A stretch of 64,000 bases of DNA. Origin: CAMEON01 sp045128275. GTDB taxonomy: Bacteria > Bacillota > Clostridia > Oscillospirales > CAG-272. This document shows positions 10,201-18,121 of this stretch, piece after piece. Position 1 is the stretch's first letter; each line of letters opens with the position of its first letter. The DNA lies in contig JBGVRH010000051.1 in assembly GCA_045128275.1 (NCBI GenBank), positions 1 to 64,000 of the forward strand, read 5' to 3'. The translations under genes were made by a program, and so were the position numbers. The notes under the pieces were generated by a model. The model did not search any database. It saw only the letters and a list, made by a program, of their open reading frames with translations, and was not told the origin of the DNA.

Positions 10201-10729
10201 TCAGCTGGGGCAGACCGTTCTTCATCATCAGGGTCATCTCGTCCAGCATCTCGCCGTCGGGAGACGTGACACTACCCACGATGGAAAGCTCCCCGTTCAG
10301 ACGATCGGCGGGGCACTCCAGCACAGCGGTATGCTCTCCGTCGGCGGCGAAGGATACGTCGGAGATGATCCCGTCCTTGTCGGACAGGGTGAGTTTCACA
10401 GTACCCGACAGTCCCTCCTCCTTGGCCTCGGCGGCCATGGTCAGGGTGATCTTGCCGTCACCCGCCGTCAGGGTATGGGCGATGAGGTCAATCTGATCCC
10501 CCAAAGCGGGGATGGCGGGCTGAGTTTCAGGCTCGGTGTCGGCAGACCCGGTCTCGGCGGGGTCGGCAGTCTCCACCGTCCCGTCTCCCTCGGTGTCTGC
10601 GGGATCGGCAGACGTATCGGTGACCGCCGTATCGGAGGCGGTCTCATCGGGAAGATCATTTCCGCGACAGGACGAAGTAAAAAGCAGGACGGCGATCAGG
10701 ACCGTCAAAAGCGGCAGGATCTTTTTCAT
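7283..10729 (-). CDS. Secreted GH3 beta-glycosidase lipoprotein with two discoidin domains
   Basis: A 1148-residue lipoprotein (signal peptide 1-21, lipobox SSC at about 19-21, then a Thr/Asp/Ala-rich linker of about 60 residues). The GH3 catalytic part follows from about residue 160, with the nucleophile Asp in GFVMSDWGA near residue 400 and the KH...NNQE motif earlier (LKHYAANNQE). An alpha/beta sandwich domain comes next (VVVLNMGSPMEVVSW), then a fibronectin III-like domain (to about 850). Two F5/8 type C (CBM32-like) modules end the protein, about 890-1010 and 1028-1148, each with the NLALNKPAS or VNIAKDKPVT start. It probably cleaves beta-linked glucosides or N-acetyl sugars at the cell surface; the exact substrate cannot be told. 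The N-terminal extension of about 90 residues after the linker is unassigned. Confidence 0.92.
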   Translation of the reverse strand: MKKILPLLTVLIAVLLFTSSCRGNDLPDETASDTAVTDTSADPADTEGDGTVETADPAETGSADTEPETQPAIPALGDQIDLIAHTLTAGDGKITLTMAAEAKEEGLSGTVKLTLSDKDGIISDVSFAADGEHTAVLECPADRLNGELSIVGSVTSPDGEMLDEMTLMMKNGLPQLTPDGVRCVVAAMTAEEKAHMVTGVKNPVKAGASGGTYPIDRLGVPSITVNDGPAGVRYSTSVWYPSVHNLTASWDPALISKVGQAIGEDSLALGIDIVLGPGMNIQKNVLCGRNFEYCSEDPILTGIMSTAYVRGMQSTGAGACLKHYAANNQETARGSTSANVTERALREIYLKAFGMVVADADPLTVMSSYNCLNGEHTSVKRELLTDILRGEFGFEGFVMSDWGAAGSMTDKVNAGNDVNMPGNETDPADVLAAYKAGKITDAALDACCYHILTVVAESPTHKGLKMNTRVNTKEHNKVATEAAADTIILLQNTDAALPLAKDASVAVFGNGAYQTVFGGAGSGGVSPNTTVNIMDGLRRADGLTVVNAKNNPFENCAAHDAMDPSKDIVVTDAYAKEMADGADAAVIVISRGSTEGQDRSNLKGDFLLNDTEADMINRVSAAFHAKGKKVIVVLNMGSPMEVVSWRDKVDAILYLGYAGQGSGTALASVLTGAVNPSAKTAMTWPVSYDSTPAADYFPGSAIDVTYYEDIYVGYRYFTTFGVGVAYPFGFGLSYTSYEYSDLAVKQNPDGTVSAWVTVTNTGSVAGREIIQLYVTKPETLQEQAALELCGFAKTDMLAPGESQRVYIRASVESLMTYDTAESRWILDKGDYTVSVGASSADLKAKATVSVGEIAVVQDVENRCVPDTKFNYIQKATYKVPDPSQKRENLALNKPASSNYSENGTLSPDRAVDGSAITRWSGMGLSTGKHSWQVDLGQVYAIGEVDILWESIHAPFTLSLSEDGKTFTAYKVYTDDGSMMTDINLHGAKTRFIRLEIPRGNYVSIFEFRAYEATDEDIASGKEEVERVNIAKDKPVTATTQEGSYVKENAVDGDMTTRWGSLPTGEAWLQVDLGKVCKVKSLEAFLEAAWVPYRIEYSTDGEHYETLRECRKDELTVALDNLNVEARYIRLIRDGEDWFSIYELAVYGE

Positions 10730-10758
10730 GATCGGAACTCCTTTTCAAGATCAGTCGG

Positions 10759-10803
10759 ATAAAAACACAAGGGGAGCCTCCCCAAACGGCAAAAGCTCCC
10801 CCA
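10759..10803 (-). terminator. Probable terminator after the MoxR operon
   Basis: GGGGAGC pairs with GCTCCCC across a 17 nt loop; on the minus strand the stem is followed by CTTGTGTTTTT. It separates the 508-residue membrane protein gene from the GH3 gene. Confidence 0.55.
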
Positions 10804-10807
10804 AGGA

Positions 10808-12331
10808 TCACTGGTTTCTCTTACGGTTGACCATCTGAAGCTCGCCCACCATGGCATCGGTGATCTCCTCGATACCCGACTTACCCGCGTAACGGGCCTT
10901 GTCATACACGGCGAACAGTGCCTTCTCGTCGTCCTCCAGAGCGATCTCTGCGCCAATCTCGGCGGGGGTCATGCTCCGCTTCATGAAGTAGCCCTTCTTG
11001 ATGCGACGGATCATGTAATCGATGAAGATGAAGCGCACGCGGGCGGCATTGTCGGTCTGCTCCACCCACTTGAGGTCATTCTTGAGCTTTTTCTTGGCCT
11101 TCTTGACCTTCTCGGTGTCATCAAACACGAAGGTCTTCTCATCCCGTCCGCCCAGGCGGTTGCGGCGGGAGAGGTCGATACCGATGGAGAGCAGGAGCTT
11201 GTTGACCGCCTTGATCACGGGCGCGACCAGCCTCTTGGCGAACTTGACGGCGGCCTGACCCAGCTTCTTGCGCATACTGGCGGTGAGCATCCGCAGGAAT
11301 GCCCGACAGCCCATGACGATGAAGAAGATGGCCAGAAGCACCGTGACGGCGCGGATGGTGTTGGAATTGGCGATGAAGAAGTCGGTCTGGATGTTGGGGA
11401 CCACGATGGAGGCATAGAGGTCTCCGATGAGCAGCAGCAGCCAGATGATGAACTCTGCCATGCGCCGCTTGTCGATGTTGCGCCAGACCTCCACAAGGGA
11501 GTTGTGGGTCTCGTCATCGATCATCCTGCGCTTGCGGGGCATGACCGTCCCGCTATCAGCGGGACCCTCGTCGCCCTCGGCGGAGGCATCCTTGGCGGTC
11601 TTGGCATCCTTGCGGGTGACCCGCACCACCTCGTCGCCACCCTTGGGAGCGGTTGTCTCGGCGGGCTTTTCCTTCTTCTTCTTTTCCTTGGGTCTGACCT
11701 TATTGGCCAGCTTACGGCAGGCAACGGCCTGCTGGGCGGCATCCGAGTAGACCGCGATCTTCTCGAATTTCTCGGCGGCCTCCTCGAACTCCGAGAACAC
11801 GTGGCCGTGCTCCATGAGGTGGAGGGCCTCGTTGTACATACGGTCGAAGTAGTATTTTTCAAACCGCTCGATGAGCTCGCGGGTGTTCTTGAAGCCCTTG
11901 ATGGACTTGAGCAGCTCCACGCCCTCGCCCAGCTCCTCGGTGGTGGCCTCGGCGTTGGAGAGCAGGGTCATGGCCTCCTCGTAGACCAGGGCGTTGGCCT
12001 TGACGGTGTAGACGCGCATGACCTCGCGGGCATCCTGGTAGTCCTGGATGATCTGCATGATGCGGGCGGCCTCGCGGTAGTCGGCGGCGGTATTCTCGGC
12101 ACCTCTGGTGCGGATCTCGTCGGTGATATCGCGGTAGGCGGGGGCGGAGGCGGCCTTGACGCACTGGCTGTACTTCTGAGCGGAGTCCTTGTAGGTATCC
12201 AGGGCGCGGAACTCCTCGGCCAGAGCCAGGTAGTCCCGCCAGTTCGACACGGAGGCGAACTTATAGGTGGCGGCGGTATAGCGGGCGTTCAGCTCGCTCT
12301 CGGAGAGATTGGTCTTCTTCTCATTGGCCAT
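10808..12331 (-). CDS. Helical-repeat membrane protein of the MoxR-DUF58 operon
   Basis: The ATG at 12331 is chosen since GGAGG stands 8 nt upstream; a GTG 9 nt earlier is the alternative. The 507-residue protein has an N-terminal cytoplasmic region with at least four helical repeats of about 45-50 residues ending in related motifs (LDTYKDSAQ, IQDYQDARE, IKGFKNTRE, IAVYSDAAQ). A Lys-rich linker (about 215-240) leads to two transmembrane helices near 297-318 and 330-352, then a basic C-terminal domain. I do not recognise a named family. It overlaps the DUF58 gene by 11 bp, so it is probably the third partner of the MoxR-DUF58 complex, perhaps a scaffold. Confidence 0.75.
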   Translation of the reverse strand: MANEKKTNLSESELNARYTAATYKFASVSNWRDYLALAEEFRALDTYKDSAQKYSQCVKAASAPAYRDITDEIRTRGAENTAADYREAARIMQIIQDYQDAREVMRVYTVKANALVYEEAMTLLSNAEATTEELGEGVELLKSIKGFKNTRELIERFEKYYFDRMYNEALHLMEHGHVFSEFEEAAEKFEKIAVYSDAAQQAVACRKLANKVRPKEKKKKEKPAETTAPKGGDEVVRVTRKDAKTAKDASAEGDEGPADSGTVMPRKRRMIDDETHNSLVEVWRNIDKRRMAEFIIWLLLLIGDLYASIVVPNIQTDFFIANSNTIRAVTVLLAIFFIVMGCRAFLRMLTASMRKKLGQAAVKFAKRLVAPVIKAVNKLLLSIGIDLSRRNRLGGRDEKTFVFDDTEKVKKAKKKLKNDLKWVEQTDNAARVRFIFIDYMIRRIKKGYFMKRSMTPAEIGAEIALEDDEKALFAVYDKARYAGKSGIEEITDAMVGELQMVNRKRNQ

Positions 12332-13523
12332 CCTCGTCACCTCCCTCCAGGATCACGGTCTGGACAGAGTTACCGAACTGCTCCAGAGTGGAAATGCGAT
12401 CCAGCACCTCCTCGTTGTGGTCGAAGGCGATGATGATGACCTCGGTGTCCCGCATGCCTCCGCGGATATCGTTCTCCAAGAGAGAGGCAAAGGACGCGCC
12501 GTCGGTGGGATTCATGCGGGCCATCTCCTTCATGATGGCGATGAGGTGAGCGTCCGAGCTCTCGCAGGGGAAGCGGGAGGACATCTCACCGTCGATGGCC
12601 TTACAGTTGGCGGCAAAGCCCACCGAAAAGCCTCCGTAGATGGCATCGCGGATGAGGGCGGCGCAGAAGGACAGACCGTTCTCGGCGCGGCGGTTGTACT
12701 CGCGACCGTCGATCTTACTGCCCATGGGCAGGTGGAAGTCCATGTAGATCATGAGCTTACGGGAGGCGCAGTAGTCTCTCGCGTTGACCTTCAGAGGAGA
12801 GCCGGAGGAGCCCGTCATGGGCACCTTGGCCGAGGCCTTGAAGTTGATCTGGGAGACCGAATCGCCGAAGCGGTAGTCACGGATGCCCGCCAGGGAGAAG
12901 GGATCCATGAACAGGGGTCTCTGGGAGACGAAATCACCCTGCATGCGGCCTACGGCAATGGCGGGGAGTCCCAGGGGGACGGCCTTGGGGTAGACGTACA
13001 GCTCGGTGGGAGCCTCCATGGGGATGGGGCCCTTCTTGGCGTAGATGGTGGCGATCTGAAGCTTGTAATGGCCGCGCTTCTTGGCGGTGATGCGGTGGTG
13101 GCGCTTGATCTGCATGTAGGGCCAGAGGTTGAAGCGGGAGATGCAATACTGCATGGTACTGCTCCCATCGTTCTCGTATTCCTCCAGCTCCAGCTCGTTG
13201 AAGAAGTAGGACTCCACGTCCACGCCGAGCAGGGGGAAGAAGCCGGGGTTACGGATGGTCTCGATCAGCTCCACCTCCTCACCCTCGTAAACGCCCTCCT
13301 CCGAGAAGTGGCGCTCGTAGATGATGCGTCCCAGTCTGGCGGCGCGCATGGAGCCGTAGATCTTGAGCAGGATCCACAGCACGATCAGCACCGCGACCAC
13401 GACGATCAAGGCGGTGAAGTAGGGGGATGTGATGAAGTTGAGGATACCGTTGATGATGCCCTCCGCCGCCGTACCGACCACCGATCCGCCCGAAAGAAGG
13501 GCTGCGATTGGCAGGAATGTCAT
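12321..13523 (-). CDS. DUF58 domain protein
   Basis: A 400-residue protein with one or two N-terminal transmembrane helices (about 30-57) and a DUF58 domain whose hallmark is DPFSLAGIRDYRFGDSVSQI near residues 205-225. DUF58 proteins commonly have a von Willebrand-like fold and act with MoxR ATPases, as in envelope stress or cofactor insertion systems. The ATPase gene ends 3 bp upstream, and the next gene overlaps it, so the three are one transcription unit. Specific function unknown. Confidence 0.9.
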   Translation of the reverse strand: MTFLPIAALLSGGSVVGTAAEGIINGILNFITSPYFTALIVVVAVLIVLWILLKIYGSMRAARLGRIIYERHFSEEGVYEGEEVELIETIRNPGFFPLLGVDVESYFFNELELEEYENDGSSTMQYCISRFNLWPYMQIKRHHRITAKKRGHYKLQIATIYAKKGPIPMEAPTELYVYPKAVPLGLPAIAVGRMQGDFVSQRPLFMDPFSLAGIRDYRFGDSVSQINFKASAKVPMTGSSGSPLKVNARDYCASRKLMIYMDFHLPMGSKIDGREYNRRAENGLSFCAALIRDAIYGGFSVGFAANCKAIDGEMSSRFPCESSDAHLIAIMKEMARMNPTDGASFASLLENDIRGGMRDTEVIIIAFDHNEEVLDRISTLEQFGNSVQTVILEGGDEDGQ

Positions 13524-13526
13524 GGC

Positions 13527-14498
13527 TTATCTCTCCTCGAACACAGCCTCGGTGGGAACCGTGACCATACCCAGAATGTCGTCGATGATCTCGTAGGCGG
13601 CATTCTTCTTGATACGGGCGGCGTTCTCCAGGGTCAGACGGTGATCCAGGACGGGGTGAGCGGCGCGCTTGACGTCGTCGGGGGTGACGTAGTTGCGGCC
13701 TGCGATGGCGGCATAGCCCTTGGCGGCCTTCATGAGGGACAGGGCACCACGGGGAGATACGCCCAGCAGCACCTTGGGATAGGAGCGGGTCTTCTCCACG
13801 ATGGAGGTGATGTAGCCCATCATCTCGCGGCAGATGTAGACCTTGGGCAGCTCCTGGATGGCGGTCACCAGCTCCTCGGCGGTGACCACGGGCTTCAGGG
13901 TCTCCAGGGGGGAGAACTTATCGAAGCGGGCCAGGATATCCACGCCCTCGGAGTGGTTGGGGTAGTCCATTCTGCCCTTCATGAGGAAGCGGTCCAGCTG
14001 TGCCTCGGGCAGGGGGAACGTACCCATGGACTCCACGGGGTTCTGGGTAGCGATGACCATGAAGGGCTGGGCCAGCTTGAAGGTCTTGCCGTCGATGGTG
14101 GCCTGAATCTCCTCCATACACTCCAGAAGACCCGACTGGGTCTTGGGGGTGGCGCGGTTGATCTCGTCGGCCAGGACGATGTTGGCGAAGATGGGGCCGG
14201 GGACGAACTCGAACTCCGACTTCTTCATGTTGAAGAAGTTGACGCCCGTGATATCCGAGGGGAGCAGGTCGGGGGTGAACTGGATACGCTTATATTCGCA
14301 GGACACCGAGGCGGCCAGAGACTTGATCAGCACCGTCTTACCCGTACCGGGGACGTCCTCCAGCAGGACGTGACCGCCGCAGAGCAGGGAGACGATGAGC
14401 ATATCGATGGTATCGGACTTACCGACGATGACCTTACCGATATTATCCTTGATCTTTTCGTAGACCTCGGTGATGTGGGCGGAGATCTGGGTGGACAT
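13527..14498 (-). CDS. MoxR family AAA+ ATPase
   Basis: A 323-residue AAA_3 ATPase. Walker A is PGTGKTVLIKSLA near 50-62, Walker B is IVLADEINRATPK around 110-122, and sensor 1 is ATQNPVES near 150. The C-terminal lid contains LGVSPRGALSLMKAAKGYA, typical of MoxR. MoxR ATPases act as chaperones that remodel or mature partner proteins, usually those with vWA or DUF58 domains. It heads a three-gene operon preceded by a good promoter. Confidence 0.95.
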   Translation of the reverse strand: MSTQISAHITEVYEKIKDNIGKVIVGKSDTIDMLIVSLLCGGHVLLEDVPGTGKTVLIKSLAASVSCEYKRIQFTPDLLPSDITGVNFFNMKKSEFEFVPGPIFANIVLADEINRATPKTQSGLLECMEEIQATIDGKTFKLAQPFMVIATQNPVESMGTFPLPEAQLDRFLMKGRMDYPNHSEGVDILARFDKFSPLETLKPVVTAEELVTAIQELPKVYICREMMGYITSIVEKTRSYPKVLLGVSPRGALSLMKAAKGYAAIAGRNYVTPDDVKRAAHPVLDHRLTLENAARIKKNAAYEIIDDILGMVTVPTEAVFEER

Positions 14499-14559
14499 GA
14501 TGGGTTACCTCTTTTCTTCTAAGTTCGCATCTCTCGGAGAGATACAGATATACCCTTTT

Positions 14560-14588
14560 ATTTTACTATTTTTCAAGGCTTTTGTCAA
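14560..14588 (-). promoter_or_regulatory. Promoter of the MoxR operon
   Basis: On the minus strand: -35 TTGACA, 17 bp, -10 TAAAAT, about 60 nt before the MoxR start. Confidence 0.75.
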
Positions 14589-14641
14589 TACAGTTGAGTC
14601 CTTTTCTACATTTTCAACAGTTTCATAAAGGCTTTTTTGGA

Positions 14642-14676
14642 CAAAAAACGGACTGATACAATGCGTATCAATCCGT
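14642..14676 (-). terminator. Terminator after the radical SAM gene
   Basis: On the minus strand ACGGATTGATAC pairs with GTATCAGTCCGT (one G-U pair) and is followed by TTTTTG, 8 bp after the stop codon of the radical SAM gene. Confidence 0.85.
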
Positions 14677-14683
14677 TTGATTC

Positions 14684-15343
14684 TTATACCTTTTTGGTCG
14701 GGATCTTGTAGGCGAACACGTCAAAGCCCGTCACCCCCATGGTCGTCAGCTCGGCCACCGAGGCCTCCACGTCGGAGTCGGTGTTGAAGCCGGGGATATG
14801 GGGCACGCGGACGGTAATCCGATCGGCTCCCACAAGGGACAGAAGCAGGGCGAGGTTGGACTTCACAAGGGTGTTGTCGCGCCCCGTGTAGGCTTTGTAA
14901 ATGGCGGGGTTCATGTCCTTGATATCGATGAAGAAATGATCCACCACCCGTGCGGCGGCGCGGACGTTGTCCTCGGGGATGTTCAGGCAGGACTCGGCGT
15001 AGATGCGCCAGTCGGGGTGGCAGACCTGGCGGAAGGCGGTGATGAAGTCGGTGTGGAGCAGAGGCTCCCCGCCGCCGAAGGTCACACCGCCCCCCGTGGC
15101 CAGGTAGTAGAGGCTGTCGATCTTGACCCTCTCAAACAGCTCGGCCGCCGTGACCCGCTCGAAGGGGGGCTTCCCGTCCTTTCGCTCATGCCAGGTCTGG
15201 GGGTTGATGCAGAGCTTACACTGCAAGGGGCACCCGAAGGCCCCCACGAGAGCCGTCACCCCCGCGCCGTCGGTGGCCATGCGGAGGCGGTCGCAGAAGG
15301 CCAGGGGAAAGGTGGGCAGAGCTTGATCCATCATAGCGTCCAT
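14684..15343 (-). CDS. PflA-like radical SAM protein
   Basis: A 219-residue radical SAM protein. The cluster motif is GCPLQCKLCINP (C-x3-C-x2-C) near residue 38, followed by a glycine-rich SAM site GGGVTFGGGEPLL (about 85-97) and IDIKDMNP, as in pyruvate formate-lyase and ribonucleotide reductase activases. No glycyl radical enzyme gene is nearby. Instead its start codon overlaps the stop of a cysteine-motif membrane protein (TGATG), so the two are probably made together and may be enzyme and substrate or partner. A GTG three bases upstream is an alternative start. It could simply be an orphan activase. Confidence 0.85.
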   Translation of the reverse strand: MDAMMDQALPTFPLAFCDRLRMATDGAGVTALVGAFGCPLQCKLCINPQTWHERKDGKPPFERVTAAELFERVKIDSLYYLATGGGVTFGGGEPLLHTDFITAFRQVCHPDWRIYAESCLNIPEDNVRAAARVVDHFFIDIKDMNPAIYKAYTGRDNTLVKSNLALLLSLVGADRITVRVPHIPGFNTDSDVEASVAELTTMGVTGFDVFAYKIPTKKV

Positions 15344-15912
15344 CACTCCACAGGCTCGCCCATCAGCTCGTCCTCGAAATTCTCCTCGACGGTATCCGTC
15401 TCGGTAGCCGTCTCGGTAGCCTCCTCGGTGATCTCCTCGGTAATCTCCTCGATGACCTCGCCCTCCCAGACCACGTCGCCCATCAAAGGCTCCTCGGTCT
15501 CTTCCACGGGCACACCCGCAAGAGGCAGATCGCAGGCCGTCTCGGTCTCGGGCGGGGGTATCATCTCTCCGTCTACAGCGATATAGGTCTCCTCGGCAGA
15601 GGTATCGGGGAAGGGCATATCTCCCGCGACGGGCTCACCCGCCTCGGTGGAGGGGAAGGGATTCACGCACCCCGTCACCGATAGGGCGATGGAGGCGGAG
15701 ATGCCCACCACGGCCACGGTCTTGCCCAGGGCCTCCCGCTTGGCCAGGGCGTTCTCCAGCTGGCGCACCTCCTGCTCGCACTTGGGGCAGGTACCCTTGC
15801 AGTTGCCCTTATGCTTGCACTCGGACACCACCCACTCAATATCGTTCTCGCGGGCGATCTCGGCGCGGATCTGTTTAAGGATGCGGCATTTTTCTTTTCC
15901 GTAATATTTCAT
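15343..15912 (-). CDS. Cysteine-motif protein with transmembrane helix and acidic tail
   Basis: A 189-residue protein. The N-terminal 60 residues hold five cysteines, C9 and the block ECKHKGNCKGTCPKCE at about 31-46, followed by a charged helix. A short hydrophobic segment (about 66-82, VAVVGISASIALSVTGC) and a 100-residue tail rich in Glu, Thr and Pro follow. From memory, similar N termini (C-x-H-x-G-x-C-x-GTCPxCE-x-E) occur in many gut Bacteroidota and Clostridia proteins with variable C termini, often beside a PflA-like radical SAM gene, as here. The cysteines could bind zinc or an iron-sulphur cluster, or be modified. Function unknown. Confidence 0.7.
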   Translation of the reverse strand: MKYYGKEKCRILKQIRAEIARENDIEWVVSECKHKGNCKGTCPKCEQEVRQLENALAKREALGKTVAVVGISASIALSVTGCVNPFPSTEAGEPVAGDMPFPDTSAEETYIAVDGEMIPPPETETACDLPLAGVPVEETEEPLMGDVVWEGEVIEEITEEITEEATETATETDTVEENFEDELMGEPVE

Positions 15913-15999
15913 GGGAATTGCTCCTTTCGTTATGGAAGAGTTTCAGATGGGTCACGCGTAATACGTACCGGATGGGTCAAAGCGGCGTTTATGCGGATT

Positions 16000-16629
16000 T
16001 TATCTTTTCTGATCCACGCTGACCGGTCGATCCTTCTGGTCCACCTCTTTCAAAGCACGCTCGCTGAACCAGATCACGTTGCCGTTTGAAGCATAATAGA
16101 CCGTCACCTCGGCGGTATATCCCTCGTACAGATCTTCTTTGATGTACAAAGTAACGTCGATCTGTCCGCGGCACTCCCCCGTGGGGAGGGTGATCTCAAT
16201 GTCCTCAAAATAATTCGGTGTCTTGGTGGGATAGCTCCAGTAGTGTTCTTCGACCGTCGCACGGAAATCCGTGTTTGTAAAATAGTCGTGATATTCCTTC
16301 TCAAAGAGATCCGCAACACCGTTGATGAGGCACCCCTCGGCATCAATTTCCAAAACCGCTGTCTGGTTCTCATGGGCCGAGATCTTCATATCCCCGCCCA
16401 GGCCAATCGTCACCGTGACGGTATTCGAATCGGTGACCTGCACGGACTGGTGGGGAATGGTGATATCCACCACGTTGCTCTTCTCTCCCGAGCCGCCGGC
16501 GCGGGAGGAGCGGAGGTAGAGAGGATCTGTGCCCTGTTGGCAAGAGACGCACAGAAGGGTGACGGTCAGAAGCATCAGCACGATCAAGACCCTTCTTTTT
16601 GGAGAAAACATTCGGTGTGTCATATTCAT
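16000..16629 (-). CDS. Putative lipoprotein
   Basis: A 209-residue protein with a basic N terminus, a hydrophobic signal (about 13-28) and a lipobox LCVSC near residue 30. The mature part is beta-rich, with alternating hydrophobic strands (VVDITIPHQSVQVTDSNTV and DIEITLPTGECRGQIDVTLY), suggesting one or two immunoglobulin-like folds. I recognise no family. AAAGGAG stands close upstream of the first ATG; the second ATG, two codons later, has better spacing. It lies between the cysteine-motif gene and a serpin, in the same direction but with gaps of about 85 bp on each side. Confidence 0.75.
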   Translation of the reverse strand: MNMTHRMFSPKRRVLIVLMLLTVTLLCVSCQQGTDPLYLRSSRAGGSGEKSNVVDITIPHQSVQVTDSNTVTVTIGLGGDMKISAHENQTAVLEIDAEGCLINGVADLFEKEYHDYFTNTDFRATVEEHYWSYPTKTPNYFEDIEITLPTGECRGQIDVTLYIKEDLYEGYTAEVTVYYASNGNVIWFSERALKEVDQKDRPVSVDQKR

Positions 16630-16713
16630 TCGGCTCCTTTCCTGTAGCTACGAAAACCTCTCGCTTATGACGGTGTCTGCTCTGTACAAGGCTCGGTTTT
16701 TCCCGCCAAGCCG

Positions 16714-17973
16714 TTACAGCCGTGTCACCACCCCCACGAACAGGGGCAGTCCCGTCTTGGTATCCACGATGGCGTACACGAAGGGACGGTCGAGGTAGAC
16801 GTATTTCGGCTCCATGGGGGCAGCAGACTCGGCCTTGTTGACCGCCCAGGTCACGGCGGCGGCCTTGGTGCCGTTGCGGTCTACCTGAATGAAGGTCTTC
16901 TGGAAGACGCCGTCGCAGTAGAGGTTGCCCATGGCAGAGGTACCCAGCCCCGAGAGGTCGGCGGTGTCACTGCTAAAGAGATGAGTCACGCCCATCTCCT
17001 TTAGGGAAGCGGTGAGATTCATGTCGCTGGCATAGGTGAACTCGGGGATGCGGGTGTAGACCGTCTCGCGGGTCTGCTCCTGCCACATGGCCGTCCAGTC
17101 CCCGCCGTCCAGGGAGGCGGCGAACTCATAAATGTCGGTTCCCTCCTCGGGCAGAAGACCCACGAAGCAGTAGGCGCTTCCCTTGTAGGGCTTGGCTACC
17201 CCGAAGCCCCCCTCCACGGTGAGGTAGCGGGACTCCTCGGAGCGGAGCATGGCCACGGGGGACTCGGTGCCGTTCAGGGAGGTGAAGGTGTCGGTGAGAA
17301 TATCCTTCTTCTCGTACTCCTCCTCCCACTTGGCATCGAAGACCAGGGCGTTGACCACGTACATCACCGCCTCGGCGGGGATGGGATCCTCCAGGATGGA
17401 GTCGATCATGCCGTCGGTGTAGTGATCCACCCACTTGTTGATATCCTTGCGGGTGGTCTCGTCAAAGGGGGCGGCGTACTGCTGGGCCTCGTACCAGTCG
17501 GCGCAGGTCTGGAGGAACTCCTCGCGGACAGAAAAGCTGTCCCCGTCCCGATACCAGATGGAATCCGCCACCGAGACCTTGCAGTCCTTGCCTGTGTACA
17601 GTCCGCTGGTGTAGGCGTAGAGTGCCTTGTTCAGCTCGTCAATGGGCATCCCCAGCACCGCCTCCATCTGGGCGAGGGTCTCCCCCTCGGCACCGTTGGC
17701 CAGCATGGAGAGACAGATCAAAGCGGAGAGGGGAGACACCAGGTGGTTGGCCTTGCCCTCCTTCTCCAAAGACACGGTGGTATTGGTCAGCGCCAGGGAG
17801 AAATCCGCCATGGCGGTCTTGAACTGGTCGGTGACCTTCCCTGCCTCGGTCACTTCGCGGGTATAGCCCGCCGACAGCTCGGAGGCCTTGACGTTGAGCG
17901 CGCAGGAGGTCATCTGCGCGGGGATGGCGGCCAGCATGAGCACCGCCAGCAGAACATTCAATAGCTTTTTCAT
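16714..17973 (-). CDS. Serpin family lipoprotein
   Basis: A 419-residue serine protease inhibitor homologue. The start at 17973 follows ATAGGAGG and gives a lipoprotein signal with lipobox MTSC at about 20-23. The serpin core contains FSLALTNTTVSLEKEGKANH and NHLVSPLSALICLSMLANGAEGET, and the C-terminal part has the hinge and reactive loop (DRNGTKAAAVTWAVNKAESAAP) followed by the conserved strand LDRPFVYAIVDTKTGLPLFVG. The small residues of the hinge (TKAAAVTWA) suggest an inhibitory serpin. It would sit on the outer face of the membrane and could protect surface proteins from host or microbial proteases; the target is not known. Confidence 0.95.
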   Translation of the reverse strand: MKKLLNVLLAVLMLAAIPAQMTSCALNVKASELSAGYTREVTEAGKVTDQFKTAMADFSLALTNTTVSLEKEGKANHLVSPLSALICLSMLANGAEGETLAQMEAVLGMPIDELNKALYAYTSGLYTGKDCKVSVADSIWYRDGDSFSVREEFLQTCADWYEAQQYAAPFDETTRKDINKWVDHYTDGMIDSILEDPIPAEAVMYVVNALVFDAKWEEEYEKKDILTDTFTSLNGTESPVAMLRSEESRYLTVEGGFGVAKPYKGSAYCFVGLLPEEGTDIYEFAASLDGGDWTAMWQEQTRETVYTRIPEFTYASDMNLTASLKEMGVTHLFSSDTADLSGLGTSAMGNLYCDGVFQKTFIQVDRNGTKAAAVTWAVNKAESAAPMEPKYVYLDRPFVYAIVDTKTGLPLFVGVVTRL

Positions 17974-18079
17974 GGGATACCTCCTATGGGGTGGGCCTTT
18001 TGAAATGCCCTTCACCCATATAGACGACATTTTTTGAGATCCATTACCCCCAAAGCCCAACGTTTACAAAATATTCACA

Positions 18080-18115
18080 AAAACCCACGCGCAAAATGAA
18101 CTTGCGGCGTGGGTT
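18080..18115 (-). terminator. Terminator after nrdR
   Basis: On the minus strand ACCCACGC pairs with GCGTGGGT across a 14-16 nt loop and is followed by TTTTTGTG, just after the nrdR stop. Confidence 0.85.
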
Positions 18116-18121
18116 CGGAGA

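Noticed and set aside
14684..15343. Anaerobic ribonucleotide reductase activase (nrdG)
   Set aside because: The cluster motif fits many activases, but no nrdD is adjacent and the partner gene is a cysteine-motif membrane protein; only a PflA-like call is supported.
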